DNA from: Aurelia coerulea | Taxonomy: Eukaryota; Cnidaria; Scyphozoa; Semaeostomeae; Ulmaridae | Direction: 5' to 3' | Assembly: GCA_039566865.1 (NCBI GenBank) | Contig: CM076947.1 | Location: 9,059,501 to 9,123,500 of the forward strand | Length of the DNA stretch: 64,000 nucleotides | Shown here: positions 23,974 to 38,099 of the stretch, piece by piece | How the letters are laid out: each line of letters begins with the position of its first letter | How positions within the stretch are numbered: the first letter of the stretch is position 1 | Translations under genes and position numbers: made by a program | Notes under the pieces: generated by a model | What the model was told of the DNA's origin: nothing | What the model saw: only the letters and a program-made list of their open reading frames with translations | Databases searched by the model: none

Positions 23974-25258
23974 CTGTGGAAAGAAATCAATGACAAATTG
24001 AAACAGCGTGCACACAAACATTTCGTTCACATACAGTAGAAGATTTGGAATAGAATAAGGAGGCGTCGTTACCATTAAATTCATTCTCAGAATGAAGACT
24101 GTAATCGGACTCTTCTTCGTATTCATCATTAACCTAAAAGCCTGGTTTGATGAAAATGAACTACTGGTATGAACTCATTTTTGTTGTAGTTACCTGTAGT
24201 TTCGTGTCTTTTTTCGATTTTTTCTTTATCTAAATACCCACGTGGGTAGACATAGTTATTGCTCCCCATTGTCTTGCCCTTGTAGTAGAGTAGAGTAGTT
24301 TGTATGTATATTAATTAAGTAACAAGCAACTACTACGCCCCCCAAACCCCCCACTAATACGGTGGGGGACTTCCGTCACCATCTATATGATCAAAGGTAC
24401 CAACAACTCCCTTAAACTAACGTCCCCTAAACCCGTCCCTCCCCTACCCATCAAACCACCCCTTTTTAAATTCCCAACGAACAAAGCCCATCAAAGGCCA
24501 ACATAACCCAGAAGGAAACCAAAAAAAGGCCCTGAAAACAGTTTAAAACAGTTGAAGAGGGTGATCACTGTGAGAGACAAAAATCATTTCTGTAAAAAAT
24601 AGTTCCTCATCACTCATTACCAGCCACCCATGCCCCCTAACACCGCATCAACCCCCCCCCTTGATCCCATGCACCATACATCATGTCGAGAGGAGGAGAA
24701 TGCTCACTAATAGAGGACGACTAAGGGAAATATAGCACCGAGAGGCTGCAAATGACAAAGCTGCATTGGCTGAATTATCTACTCTTTGTAGAATCATGAT
24801 AATGCACCTAAGCAAATGCACCCGATGATGGATGCCATATTTTCTGAAATCATCTTACAAATGAAACCTGTGTTGCTGAAGTAAGGAAGGAAGGAAGCTT
24901 CCATAATAACGACTGCATATGTAATGTTGAATGTGTGTAAATGCAAGAAGCTAAATTTTACAAATAAAATGAATTGTGCATAATTGAATTAAACTATTTT
25001 GAAATATATTGGTCGCGAATAATTGTGTGAATATTTACAATGATAGACGATTGCGCTGAAGATGGCGGCGAGGAGGATTTTTACCAAGATGCATTGCGTT
25101 CTATAATTGAGTTCCAGTAGAATCGTTAAGGACTCGTGGTTAGAACACAATGCATCTTGGTAAAACATTCCTTGCTACAATCTTCAGAACAATCGCCTAT
25201 TGTTTAATGCGAACTAATAGTATTCATTTAACTACCTATAACCTACTAATATGACATG

Positions 25259-26468
25259 GGCCATTTGTATTCACCGGCATTGGAATACTGGCATCGGCAT
25301 TGGAACTGGCATTGGCATTGGAATTGGCATTGATATTGCATAAGTACTATGACGCATGCAAAACTAGCCAGGGGGTCCGTGACAGTAATTTGTACGAGTA
25401 AATCAATGCAGTGAACAAACTCTGTCAATTCAATAACTGCTAAAGACAATTCTCCTCATACTGTGAAAGGGCTTAGGGCTTTGGGCTTTGATGGGTTGCA
25501 GGTTTGGCCAATTTTTGCCCCCAGGACTGAGGGCTTGATGCTTTTATGTTAGTTTTCGGGTTTTAAGATTCTAAGGTTTTACGATTTTCATATTACAGTT
25601 CATTCAAGAGTGTGTTTTAGATTGTAAAATATGCTGCCATCAATTTTATTTTTCAGCAATGATGATTCTTGAAATGAACAAAACTTTTGAAGTTGAATAA
25701 GGGTAATAAGTCAACGAATAATGCGTAACTTCACGATCAAACTAACAACTTTTACTCTCAAATTAAGTATAAGTTCAAGAGATTCAAAGATATTCAAGGT
25801 TCAAAACTTCAAGCTCTGATGAACTTTTAATTATGAAGAGCTCTGATCTGTCTTTAACGTAAATCCCCGGGAGGGGGGTACATAACATGTTCAGGGTAAG
25901 GGTATGTGCCGCCCATATGGGTGGGTTCTTGGGCCCAACTTTCTTTGAACAACATTCTCTAAACAAGGGTCATTTTCGGCATATTTTCCATTTATTAGTG
26001 GCGTTTCGCTGAAAGTTGCAAAAATTGTTACAAATGTGGAGTTTTCCGAAAAAAATTCTTCATAAATCTGGGTAACAAGGCAAGTTTCGGTAATTGGAAG
26101 AGGTACATTTCTGAAAACAAGTCGTGTACCGCTCCAGCCGGGGTAAAGTCAGAAATCTAATTTAATTTTAGCTCAGTTGAAAGTGTTCCTATAAAAGCGT
26201 AATTAATCAATTCAGGTATGCTCTTATAGGATTTAAAACTCTCCGTATAATATCAGTAATCCTCATTCATAATGCTCAAATCCATTAACGTTAGATAATT
26301 GGGAATAAATGCATAGAGACTCGCGCAAATCGCTGTTGTGCACCCCCTGGTTAGTTTTGCCTGTGTCATAGTACTTGTGGACTTATTCCATAATCGATGC
26401 CAATTGCAATGCCAATGCCAGTTCCAATGCCGATGCCAGTATTCCAATGCCGGTGAATACAAATGGCC
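25259..26468. mobile_element. 1.21-kb inverted-repeat transposon (U6 copy)
   Basis: Same site and duplication (25250-25258 and 26469-26477). It differs from U5 by a few bases, including one fewer G near 25370. Confidence 0.9.
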
Positions 26469-27902
26469 TATGACATGGCAACTCTAAATACAGGAAATTT
26501 TTCTAGGATAAGATAAATCAGATAGTGAATGAATTGCAACGATCAACAGTCCTTGTCAATAGGCCTAAACATAGTGGAAGTTAAAAGCGTGTAATCTGGC
26601 AACATGTTGCTCCATGATATCAAAGTGTAACATATACTCATTTCATCTGCCATATCAAGACAATCTTCGCGACAAATCTAATGCGCTACGTGGGCACGCT
26701 AGAATCGTCGGACAAACCTTAATTCTGCTTGTCTCCGTGTCAAGATCATATCGTCAGGGGGAATACATTTGGCTTTTTACCCCCCCCCCCCCCCGAGAAT
26801 GCAGCAGCGTTTATCATAAGCCCAATGATAGCTGCATAAATAATCAGGTCCTAAGCAGAGTACGTTCCAACAATTCTACTGCACTGCTTGTGTGCAATAG
26901 AATTGTAGGAGAGACCTGAAGTCTACAGGCTCAGGTTTTTTCAATCCCCCCCCCCCCACAATGAGAAAAGTCAAATTGACCTTTCCCTCCACCATGCATA
27001 ATATAGCAGGTTTCCCGTCATTGCTGACTTCCACAATCGGAGCAATTCATTAATTTACAATATTTACGGCAGTTTTGTATACGCCAGATATCATTTAACA
27101 TCAATCACCTAGCAATTACATGAACGTTTTCATATATCAAAATCATGAACGATTCTAGGTTTCTGAGGTTTGGGAATAATATATTACCAAACGAGAAATA
27201 ACAAAAAGGCTTAAAGTCTACAATCATCATAGTAGACTTTGATTATTGGGATGGTTTTGGTGTTGTTGCAAATTATAAAGCAACGGTCTATAGATGGCAG
27301 ACTGCAATTGTCAAGGCAGCGACGAAATGTGGAGCACATCATAATCAGGAGGGGTATATGTTTAAAAATAAAATTCAACTGGCGATAGGGCGAGGTTTTA
27401 AAGTACAATAGAAGACAGCAAATCTATTTTAATTTGTTGGGGAGCGGACACAAAAATGCATTATAAATGACTGGGGAGAGCAAGGGAACTAATCAGGCAA
27501 GGGAACAAATTTATCTATAAACATGGCGAAGGCAGGTTATTCATGTTTAATGGGAGAAGAAGACACGGGACGGCTTTTTGATATTTTCAAATTTCAGGAC
27601 GTTTTCTTTTGTATAGAGACGAGACAGCAAGGGGGGATTTTAAAGTTGTTATGATAGTTTTATTAAGAGGCAGCAAGACAGGAGAAAAGCTTTATTATTG
27701 CCGTAGTCGATTTAGGATGAATGCAACAGCTTCTCGCAGCAGTATTTTGCAAAGCGAAAATATTTGTTCCAAAAAGGAAAGTCGTTTTTTGTTATGCAAT
27801 AATATTAGAGCTGCCAGTTTAGCACTGCAAGAGATCAATGAAAAGATGTTGGTAATTGAAAAGGGTTTATTTCCAGTTCTCTTATATTTACAGGACCATC
27901 AT

Positions 27903-28167
27903 CTATGCATCCATCTCTCGCAGGACCTCCAAAACTGTTCTGAAGGCTTTCTTGGAGGAGCAGACCTCAGACCAATAATCAGGGCTGGAAGCCCTCTTCT
28001 CTCCTCTCCTACTGCCCCTTTCCTCTCTATATCTACTCTCATACCTATACGAATCCCTGTCCCTGTCCCTTCTGTCCCGTCTTTCTTCTCTCATCTCGTC
28101 CCGCTTGTCCCTTCTCCTCCTCTCACGCCTGTCTCCACCAAGGACAATCCTCAATTTATCATGTTCC
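27903..28167 (-). CDS. Arg/Asp/Glu-rich terminal exon (U6 copy)
   Basis: Identical in translation to U2 and U5. It pairs with 28523-28653. Confidence 0.45.
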
Positions 28168-28522
28168 CTGTGAATAAAATATTAACTGTTATATAGTTGC
28201 TCTCAGCCATGAAATGTGAGGTGATATGAAAGGGAATCTCTCATTTGTTTCATTGAGTGAAGGCGATGTTGATGAGCATCCTCATTCTATGCGTGTTACT
28301 TTTTCGCAGCAAACATATCTGTTTTAATGTTAAAATGTTGTAAGTCTCCAACTATTACAAATTAGCAAAATGGTTTTTGGTTTACAAAATCAATAAGGTG
28401 AAAAGACAGATTGGTGAGTCACGGATGCAGGAAACTGTTCCCTTTAGGAAAGATTAGTACAAATTAAAGCGGATGCATGATGCATTTACCATGATTTTCA
28501 GAATAATCATAAACGTTCTAAC

Positions 28523-28653
28523 CTTGGTTTCTCCAATCTTTCTCTGGTGTCCACATCACCCAAGTGAAACTCCCTGTGCTGCTGCACAGAGAGTTTCTTT
28601 CCTGCTTTATATTTGAAATACGCCACGCCTTTATTGTTTGGCCAGTACATTTT
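28523..28653 (-). CDS. Partner exon (U6 copy)
   Basis: Open copy with standard splice borders. It pairs with 27903-28167. Confidence 0.4.
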
Positions 28654-29938
28654 CTGTGGAAAGAAATCAATGACAAATTGAAACAGCGTGCACACAAACA
28701 TTTCGTTCACATACAGTAGAAGATTTGGAATAGAATAAGGAGGCGTCGTTACCATTAAATTCATTCTCAGAATGAAGACTGTAATCGGACTCTTCTTCGT
28801 ATTCATCATTAACCTAAAAGCCTGGTTTGATGAAAATGAACTACTGGTATGAACTCATTTTTGTTGTAGTTACCTGTAGTTTCGTGTCTTTTTTCGATTT
28901 TTTCTTTATCTAAATACCCACGTGGGTAGACATAGTTATTGCTCCCCATTGTCTTGCCCTTGTAGTAGAGTAGAGTAGTTTGTATGTATATTAATTAAGT
29001 AACAAGCAACTACTACGCCCCCCAAACCCCCCACTAATACGGTGGGGGACTTCCGTCACCATCTATATGATCAAAGGTACCAACAACTCCCTTAAACTAA
29101 CGTCCCCTAAACCCGTCCCTCCCCTACCCATCAAACCACCCCTTTTTAAATTCCCAACGAACAAAGCCCATCAAAGGCCAACATAACCCAGAAGGAAACC
29201 AAAAAAAGGCCCTGAAAACAGTTTAAAACAGTTGAAGAGGGTGATCACTGTGAGAGACAAAAATCATTTCTGTAAAAAATAGTTCCTCATCACTCATTAC
29301 CAGCCACCCATGCCCCCTAACACCGCATCAACCCCCCCCCTTGATCCCATGCACCATACATCATGTCGAGAGGAGGAGAATGCTCACTAATAGAGGACGA
29401 CTAAGGGAAATATAGCACCGAGAGGCTGCAAATGACAAAGCTGCATTGGCTGAATTATCTACTCTTTGTAGAATCATGATAATGCACCTAAGCAAATGCA
29501 CCCGATGATGGATGCCATATTTTCTGAAATCATCTTACAAATGAAACCTGTGTTGCTGAAGTAAGGAAGGAAGGAAGCTTCCATAATAACGACTGCATAT
29601 GTAATGTTGAATGTGTGTAAATGCAAGAAGCTAAATTTTACAAATAAAATGAATTGTGCATAATTGAATTAAACTATTTTGAAATATATTGGTCGCGAAT
29701 AATTGTGTGAATATTTACAATGATAGACGATTGCGCTGAAGATGGCGGCGAGGAGGATTTTTACCAAGATGCATTGCGTTCTATAATTGAGTTCCAGTAG
29801 AATCGTTAAGGACTCGTGGTTAGAACACAATGCATCTTGGTAAAACATTCCTTGCTACAATCTTCAGAACAATCGCCTATTGTTTAATGCGAACTAATAG
29901 TATTCATTTAACTACCTATAACCTACTAATATGACATG

Positions 29939-31096
29939 GGCCATTTGTATTCACCGGCACTGGAATACTGGCATCGGCATTGGAACTGGCATTGGCATTG
30001 GAATTGGCATTGATATTGCACAAGTACTATGACGCATGCAAAACTAGCCAGGGGGTCCGTGACAGTAATTTGTACGAGTAAATCAATGCAGTGAACAAAC
30101 TCTGTCATTTGGGCTTTGATGGGTTGCGGGTTTGGCCAATTTTTGCCCCCAGGACTGAGGGCTTGATGCTTTTATGTTAGTTTTCGGGTTTTAAGATTCT
30201 AAGGTTTTAAGATTTTCATATTACAGGTCATTCGAGAGTGTGTTTTAGATTGTAAAATATGCTGCCATCAATTTTATTTTTCAGCAATGATGATTCTTGA
30301 AATGAACAAAACTTTTGAAGTTGAATAAGGGTAATAAGTCAACGAATAATGCGTAACTTCACGATCAAACTAACAACTTTTACTCTCAAATTAAGTTTAA
30401 GTTCAAGAGATTCAAAGATATTCAAGGTTCAAAACTTCAAGCTCTGATGAACTTTTAATTATGAAGAGCTCTGATCTGTCTTTAACGTAAATCCCCGGGA
30501 GGGGGGTACATAACATGTTCAGGGTAAGGGTATGTGCCGCCCATATGGGTGGGTTCTTGGGCCCAACTTTCTTTGAACAACATTCTCTAAACAAGGGTCA
30601 TTTTCGGCATATTTTCCATTTATTAGTGGCGTTTCGCTGAAAGTTGCAAAAATTGTTACAAATGTGGAGTTTTCCGAAAAAAATTCTTCATAAATCTGGG
30701 TAACAAGGCAAGTTTCGGTAATTGGAAGAGGTACATTTCTGAAAACAAGTCGTGTACCGCTCCAGCCGGGGTAAAGTCAGAAATCTAATTTAATTTTAGC
30801 TCAGTTGAAAGTGTTCCTATAAAAGCGTAATTAATCAATTCAGGTATGCTCTTATAGGATTTAAAACTCTCCGTATAATATCAGTAATCCTCATTCATAA
30901 TGCTCAAATCCATTAACGTTAGATAATTGGGAATAAATGCATAGAGACTCGCGCAAATCGCTGTTGCGCACCCCCTGGTTAGTTTTGCCTGTGTCATAGT
31001 ACTTGTGGACTTATTCCATAATCGATGCCAATTGCAATGCCAATGCCAGTTCCAATGCCGATGCCAGTATTCCAATGCCGGTGAATACAAATGGCC
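29939..31096. mobile_element. 1.16-kb inverted-repeat transposon with internal deletion (U7 copy)
   Basis: Same site, with duplications 29930-29938 and 31097-31105. About 52 bp present in the other copies is missing near 30106, between CTCTGTCA and TTTGGGCTTTG. Confidence 0.9.
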
Positions 31097-32538
31097 TATG
31101 ACATGGCAACTCTAAATACAGGAAATTTTTCTAGGATAAGATAAATCAGATAGTGAATGAATTGCAACGATCAACAGTCCTTGTCAATTGGCCTAAACAT
31201 AGTGGAAGTTAAAAGCGTGTAATCTGGCAACATGTTGCTCCATGATATCAAAGTGTAACATATACTCATTTCATCTGCCATATCAAGACAATCTTCGCGA
31301 CAAATCTAATGCGCTACGTGGGCACGCTAGAATCGTCGGACAAACCTTAATTCTGCTTGTCTCCGTGTCAAGATCATATCGTCAGTGGGAATACATTTGG
31401 CTTTTTACCCCCCCCCCCCCCCCCCGAGAATGCAGCAGCATTTATCATAAGCCCAATGATAGCTGCATAAATAATCAGGTCCTAAGCAGAGTACGTTCCA
31501 ACAAATCTACTGCACTGCTTGTGTGCGATAGAATTGTAGGAGAGACCTGAAGTCTACAGGCTCAGGTTTTTTCAATCCCCCCCCCCCCCCCCACAATGAG
31601 AAAAGTCAAATTGACCTTTCCCTCCACCATGCATAATATAGCAGGTTTCCCGTCATTGCTGACTTCCACAATCGGAGCAATTCATTAATTTACAATATTT
31701 ACGGCAGTTTTGTATACGCCAGATATCATTTAACATCAATCACCTAGCAATTACATGAACGTTTTCATATATCAAAATCATGAACGATTCTAAGTTTCTG
31801 AGGTTTGGGAATAATATATTACCAAACGAGAAATAACAAAAAGGCTTAAAGTCTACAATCATCATAGTAGACTTTGATTATTGGGATGGTTTTGGTGTTG
31901 TTGCAAATTATAAAGAAACGATCTATAGATGGCAGACTGCAATTGTCAAGGCAGCGACGAAATGTGGAGCACATCATAATCAGGAGGGGTATATGTTTAA
32001 AAATAAAATTCAACTGGCGATAGGGCGAGGTTTTAAAGTACAATAGAAGACAGCAAATCTATTTTAATTTGTTGGGGAGCGGACACAAAAATGCATTATA
32101 AATGACTGGGGAGAGCAAGGGAACTAATCAGGCATGGGAACAAATTTATCTATAAACATGGCGAAGGCAGGTTATTCACGTTTAATGGGAGAAGAAGACA
32201 CGGGACGGCTTTTTGATATTTTCAAATTTCAGGACGTTTTCTTTTGTATAGAGACAAGACAGCAAGGGGGGATTTTAAAGTTGTTATGATAGTTTTATTA
32301 AGAGGCAGCAAGACAGGAGAAAAGCTTTATTATTGCCGTAGTTGATTTAGGATGAATGCAACAGCTTCTCGCAGCAGTATTTTGCAAAAGGGAAAATATT
32401 TGTTCCAAAAAGGAAAGTCGTTTTTTGTTGTGCAATAATATTAGAGCTGCCAGTTCAGCACTGCAAGAGATCAATGAAAAGATGTTGGTAATTGAAAAGG
32501 GTTTATTTCCAGTTCTCTTATATTTACAGGTGCATCAT

Positions 32539-32803
32539 CTATGCATCCATCTCTCGCAGGACCTCCAAAACTGTTCTGAAGGCTTTCTTGGAGGAGCAGA
32601 CCTCAGACCAATAATCAGGGCTGGAAGCCCTCTTCTCTCCTCTCCTACTGCCCCTTTCCTCTCTATATCTACTCTCATACCTATACGAATCCCTGTCCCT
32701 GTCCCTTCTGTCCCGTCTTTCTTCTCTCATCTCGTCCTGCTTGTCCCTTCTCCTCCTCTCACGCCTGCCTCCACCAAGGACAATCCTCAATTTATCATGT
32801 TCC
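32539..32803 (-). CDS. Arg/Asp/Glu-rich terminal exon (U7 copy)
   Basis: Open, with Asp to Gly and Arg to Gln changes. The intron to its partner (33780-33910) is lengthened by the 617-bp palindromic element. Confidence 0.45.
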
Positions 32804-32995
32804 CTGTGAATAAAATATTAACTGTTATATAGTTGCTCTCAGCCATGAAATGTGAGGTGATATGAAAGGGAATCTCTCATTTGTTTCATTGAGTGAAGGC
32901 GATGTTGATGAGCATCCTCTCATTCTATGCGTGCTACTTTTTCGCAGCAAACATATCTGTTTTAATGTTATAATGTTGTAAGTCTCCAACTATTA

Positions 32996-33612
32996 CCGGG
33001 TGACCCAGAAAAAAGTGACCCAACTCAATCTGTTACAGAAAATTAAGTAAGTGGCCGATTGAAATGCTCCAAACGTTGTTTCGTCGCTAAAAGGCCAGCC
33101 TATGCTATGACTATTTTTCGCAATTTTTTTTGGCACGGTAAATTTCCAAAATTAAGGATTTCGAGGAAAAGGGCATGCCTGAATTCCTCAAAAAGTCGTC
33201 AAAAACAGGGGATCGATTTACAGCCATTTCAAATCTTCAAAACAACGAGGAGCGTGTTTCATTTCAACCTGGGAATAGGTAACCCAGTCGGAAGTCTTCA
33301 GAGCAAGTTTATAGTCCCTAGGTACTTGAAAATATTCTCAGGCAGAATGAAGCACGCTCCTCGTTGTTTTGAAGATCTGAAATGGCTTCAAATCGATCCC
33401 CTGTTTTTGACGACTTTTTGAGAATTTCAAGCCTGCCCTTTTCGTCAAAATCCGTAATTCGAAAACTTTCCCGAGCCCAAAAAATTGCGAAAAATACTCA
33501 TAATGTAGACTGGTCTTTTAGCAACAGAACAACGTTTGAAATATTTCATTCTGCTACTTACTGTTTTTTCTGCAACAGATTGCGTTGGGTCACTTTTTTC
33601 TGGGTCACCCGG
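32996..33612. mobile_element. 617-bp palindromic TA-target MITE
   Basis: CCGGGTGACCCAGAAAAAAG and its inverse form the ends. TA is duplicated (32994-32995 and 33613-33614); the empty sister site reads CTATTACAAATTAG. Almost the whole element is one long hairpin: AACAACGAGGAGCGTG near 33240 is answered by CACGCTCCTCGTTGTT near 33360. TA duplication fits Tc1/mariner-like or related superfamilies. The open frames inside are by-products. Confidence 0.92.
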
Positions 33613-33779
33613 TACAAATTAGCAAAATGGTTTTTGGTTTACAAAATCAATAAGGTGAAAAGACAGATTGGTGAGTCACGGATGCAGGAAACTGTTCCCT
33701 TTAGGAAAGATTAGTACAAATTAAAGCGGATGCATGATGCATTTACCATGATTTTCAGAATAATCATAAACGTTCTAAC

Positions 33780-33910
33780 CTTGGTTTCTCCAATCTTTCT
33801 CTGGTGTCCACATCACCCAAGTGAAACTCCCTGTGCTGCTGCACAGAGAGTTTCTTTCCTGCTTTATATTTGAAATACGCCACGCCTTTATTGTTTGGCC
33901 AGTACATTTT
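33780..33910 (-). CDS. Partner exon (U7 copy)
   Basis: Open copy with standard splice borders, separated from the terminal exon by an intron that contains the palindromic element. Confidence 0.4.
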
Positions 33911-35195
33911 CTGTGGAAAGAAATCAATGACAAATTGAAACAGCGTGCACACAAACATTTCGTTCACATACAGTAGAAGATTTGGAATAGAATAAGGAGG
34001 CGTCGTTACCATTAAATTCATTCTCAGAATGAAGACTGTAATCGGACTCTTCTTCGTATTCATCATTAACCTAAAAGCCTGGTTTGATGAAAATGAACTA
34101 CTGGTATGAACTCATTTTTGTTGTAGTTACCTGTAGTTTCGTGTCTTTTTTCGATTTTTTCTTTATCTAAATACCCACGTGGGTAGACATAGTTATTGCT
34201 CCCCATTGTCTTGCCCTTGTAGTAGAGTAGAGTAGTTTGTATGTATATTAATTAAGTAACAAGCAACTACTACGCCCCCCAAACCCCCCACTAATACGGT
34301 GGGGGACTTCCGTCACCATCTATATGATCAAAGGTACCAACAACTCCCTTAAACTAACGTCCCCTAAACCCGTCCCTCCCCTACTCATCAAACCACCCCT
34401 TTTTAAATTCCCAACGAACAAAGCCCATCAAAGGCCAACATAACCCAGAAGGAAACCAAAAAAAGGCCCTGAAAACAGTTTAAAACAGTTGAAGAGGGTG
34501 ATCACTGTGAGAGACAAAAATCATTTCTGTAAAAAATAGTTCCTCATCACTCATTACCAGCCACCCATGCCCCCTAACACCGCATCAACCCCCCCCCTTG
34601 ATCCCATGCACCATACATCATGTCGAGAGGAGAAGAATGCTCACTAATAGAGGACGACTAAGGGAAATATAGCACCGAGAGGCTGCAAATGACAAAGCTG
34701 CATTGGCTGAATTATCTACTCTTTGTAGAATCATGATAATGCACCTAAGCAAATGCACCCGATGATGGATGCCATATTTTCTGAAATCATCTTACAAATG
34801 AAACCTGTGTTGCTGAAGTAAGGAAGGAAGGAAGCTTCGATAATAACGACTGCATATGTAATATTGAATGTGTGTAAATGCAAGAAGCTAAATTTTACAA
34901 ATAAAATGAATTGTGCATAACTGAATTAAACTATTTTGAAATATATTGGTCGCGAATAATTGTGTGAATATTTACAATGATAGACGATTGCGCTGAAGAT
35001 GGCGGCGAGGAGGGTTTTTACCAAGATGCATTGCGTTCTATAATTGAGTTCCAGTAGAATCGTTAAGGACTCGTGGTTAGAACACAATGCATCTTGGTAA
35101 AACATTCCTTGCTACAATCTTCAGAACAATCGCCTATTGTTTAATGCGAACTAATAATATTCATTTAACTACCTATAACCTACTAATATGACATG

Positions 35196-36406
35196 GGCCA
35201 TTTGTATTCACCGGCATTGGAATACTGGCATCGGCATTGGAACTGGCATTGGCATTGGAATTGGCATTGATATTGCATAAGTACTATGACGCATGCAAAA
35301 CTAGCCAGGGGGGTCCGTGACAGTAATTTGTACGAGTAAATCAATGCAGTGAACAAACTCTGTTAATTCAATAACTGCTAAAGACAATTCTCCTCATACT
35401 GTGAAAGGGCTTTGGGCTTTGGGCTTTGGTGGGTTGCGGGTTTGGCCAATTTTTGCCCCCAGGACTGAGGGCTTGATGCTTTTATGTTAGTTTTCGGGTT
35501 TTAAGATTCTAAGGTTTTACGATTTTGATATTACAGGTCATCCGAGAGTGTGTTTTAGATTGTAAAATATGCTGCCATCAATTTTATTTTTCAGCAATGA
35601 TGATTCTTGAAATGAACAAAACTTTTGAAGTTGAATAAGGGTAATAAGTCAACGAATAATGCGTAACTTCACGATCAAACTAACAACTTTTACTCTCAAA
35701 TTAAGTATAAGTTCACGAAATTCAAAGATATTCAAGGTTCAAAACTTCAAGCTCTGATGAACTTTTAATTATGAAGGCTCTGTTCTGTCTTTAACGTAAA
35801 ATCCCCGGGAGGGGGGTACATAACATGTTCAGGGTAAGGGTATGTGCCGCCCATATGGGTGGGTTCTTGGGCCCAACTTTCTTTGAACAACATTCTCTAA
35901 ACAAGGGTCATTTTCGGCATATTTTCCATTTATTAGTGGCGTTTCGCTGAAAGTTGCAAAAATTGTTACAAATGTGGAGTTTTCCGAAAAAAATTCTTCA
36001 TAAATCTGGGTAACAAGGCAAGTTTCGGTAATTGGAAGAGGTACATTTCTGAAAACAAGTTGTGTACCGCTCCAGCCGGGGTAAAGTCAGAAATCTAATT
36101 TAATTTTAGCTCAGTTGAAAGTGTTCCTATAAAAGCGTAATTAATCAATTCAGGTATGCTCTTATAGGATTTAAAACTCTCCATATAATATCAGTAATCC
36201 TCATTCATAATGCTCAAATCCATTAACGTTAGATAATTGGGAATAAATGCATAGAGACTCGCGCAAATCGCTGTTGCGCACCCCCTGGTTAGTTTTGCCT
36301 GTGTCATAGTACTTGTGGACTTATTCCATAATCGATGCCAATTGCAATGCCAATGCAAGTTCCAATGCCGATGCCAGTATTCCAATGCCGGTGAATACAA
36401 ATGGCC
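35196..36406. mobile_element. 1211-bp inverted-repeat transposon (U8 copy)
   Basis: Same site and duplication (35187-35195 and 36407-36415). Small private changes occur near 35410 and 35777. Confidence 0.9.
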
Positions 36407-37834
36407 TATGACATGGCAACTCTAAATACAGGAAATTTTTCTAGGATAAGATAAATCAGATAGTGAATGAATTGCAACGATCAACAGTCCTTGTCAATTG
36501 GCCTAAACATGGTGGAAGTTAAAAGCGTGTAATCTGGCAACATGTTGCTCCATGATATCAAAGTGTAACATATACTCATTTCATCTGCCATATCAAGACA
36601 ATCTTCGCGACGAATCTAATGCGCTACGTGGGCACGCTAGAATCGTCGGACAAACCTTAATTCTGCTTGTCTCCGTGTCAAGATCATATCGTCAGGGGGA
36701 ATACATTTGGCTTTTTACCCCCCCCCCCCCGAGAATGCAGCAGCGTTTATCATAAGCCCAATGATAGCTGCATAAATAATCAGGTCCTAAGCAGAGTACG
36801 TTCCAACAAATCTACTGCACTGCTTGTGTGCGATAGAATTGTAGGAGAGACCTGAAGTCTACAGGCTCAGGTTTTTTCAATCCCCCCCCACAATGAGAAA
36901 AGTCAAATTGACCTTTCCCTCCACCATGCATAATATAGCAGGTTTCCCGTCATTGCTGACTTCCACAATCGGAGCAATTCATTAATTTACAATATTTACG
37001 GCAGTTTTGTATACGCCAGATATCATTTAACATCAATCACCTAGCAATTACATGAACATTTTCATATATCAAAATCATGAACGATTCTAGGTTTCTGAGG
37101 TTTGGGAATAATATATTACCAAACGAGAAATAACAAAAAGGCTTAAAGTCTACAATCATCATAGTAGACTTTGATTATTGGGATGGTTTTGGTGTTGTTG
37201 CAAATTATAAAGAAACGGTCTATAGATGGCAGACTGCAATTGTCAAGGCAGCGACGAAATGTGGAGCACATCATAATCAGGAGGGGTATATGTTTAAAAG
37301 TAAAATTCAACTGGCGATAGGGCGAGGTTTTAAAGTACAATAGAAGACAGCAAATCTATTTTAATTTGTTGGGGAGCGGACACAAAAATGCATTATAAAT
37401 GACTGGGGAGAGCAAGAGAACTAATCAGGCATGGGAACAAATTTATCTATAAACATGGCGAAGGCAGGTTATTCATGTTTAATGGGAGAAGAAGACACGG
37501 GACGGCTTTTTGATATTTTCAAATTTCAGGACGTTTTCTTTTGTATAGAGACAAGACAGCAAGGGGGGATTTTAAAGTTGTTATGATAGTTTTATTAAGA
37601 GGCAGCAAGACAGGAGAAAAGCTTTATTATTGCCGTAGTCGATTTAGGATGAATGCAACAGCTTCTCGCAGCAGTATTTTGCAAAGGGAAAATATTTGTT
37701 CCAAAAAGGAAAGTCGTTTTTTGTTGTGCAATAATATTAGAGCTGCCAGTTCAGCACTGCAAGAGATCAATGAAAAGATGTTGGTAATTGAAAAGGGTTT
37801 ATTTCCTGTTCTCTTATATTTACAGCACCATCAT

Positions 37835-38099
37835 CTATGCATCCATCTCTCGCAGGACCTCCAAAACTGTTCTGAAGGCTTTCTTGGAGGAGCAGACCTC
37901 AGACCAATAATCAGGGCTGGAAGCCCTCTTCTCTCCTCTCCTACTGCCCCTTTCCTCTCTATATCTACTCTCATACCTATACGAATCCCTGTCCCTGTCC
38001 CTTCTGTCCCGTCTTTCTTCTCTCATCTCGCCCTGCTTGTCCCTTCTCCTCCTCTCACGCCTGTCTCCACCAAGGACAATCCTCAATTTATCATGTTCC
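37835..38099 (-). CDS. Arg/Asp/Glu-rich terminal exon (U8 copy)
   Basis: Open, with Arg-Asp to Gln-Gly changes in the basic run. It pairs with 38457-38587. Confidence 0.45.

Larger units (their letters stand above)
19646..24322 (+). repeat. Array unit U5 (long form)
   Basis: At 4677 bp it has the 1.21-kb element at 20583-21793. Candidate plus frames are 22553-22731 and 22843-22974. Candidate minus exons are 23843-23973 and 23223-23487. It shares its start variant (CAAGCA) with U3 and U6-U9. Confidence 0.9.
24323..29002 (+). repeat. Array unit U6 (long form)
   Basis: At 4680 bp it is nearly identical to U5, with the 1.21-kb element at 25259-26468. Candidate plus frames are 27233-27411 and 27523-27654. 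Candidate minus exons are 28523-28653 and 27903-28167. Confidence 0.9.
29003..34259 (+). repeat. Array unit U7 (long form with TA palindrome)
   Basis: At 5257 bp it has the 1.21-kb element at 29939-31096, shortened by about 52 bp near 30106, and a 617-bp palindromic element at 32996-33612. Candidate plus frames are 31868-32046 and 32158-32289. Candidate minus exons are 33780-33910 and 32539-32803. Near 32390 one extra A breaks the long plus frame that antisense reading gives in other units. Confidence 0.9.

Noticed and set aside
25246..26462. Frames rich in Gln/Cys or His/Trp within the 1.21-kb element
   Set aside because: They translate the GGCATT-type microsatellite in the terminal inverted repeats.
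33059..33714. 120- and 110-residue plus frames in U7
   Set aside because: They lie inside the palindromic MITE and are absent from all other units.
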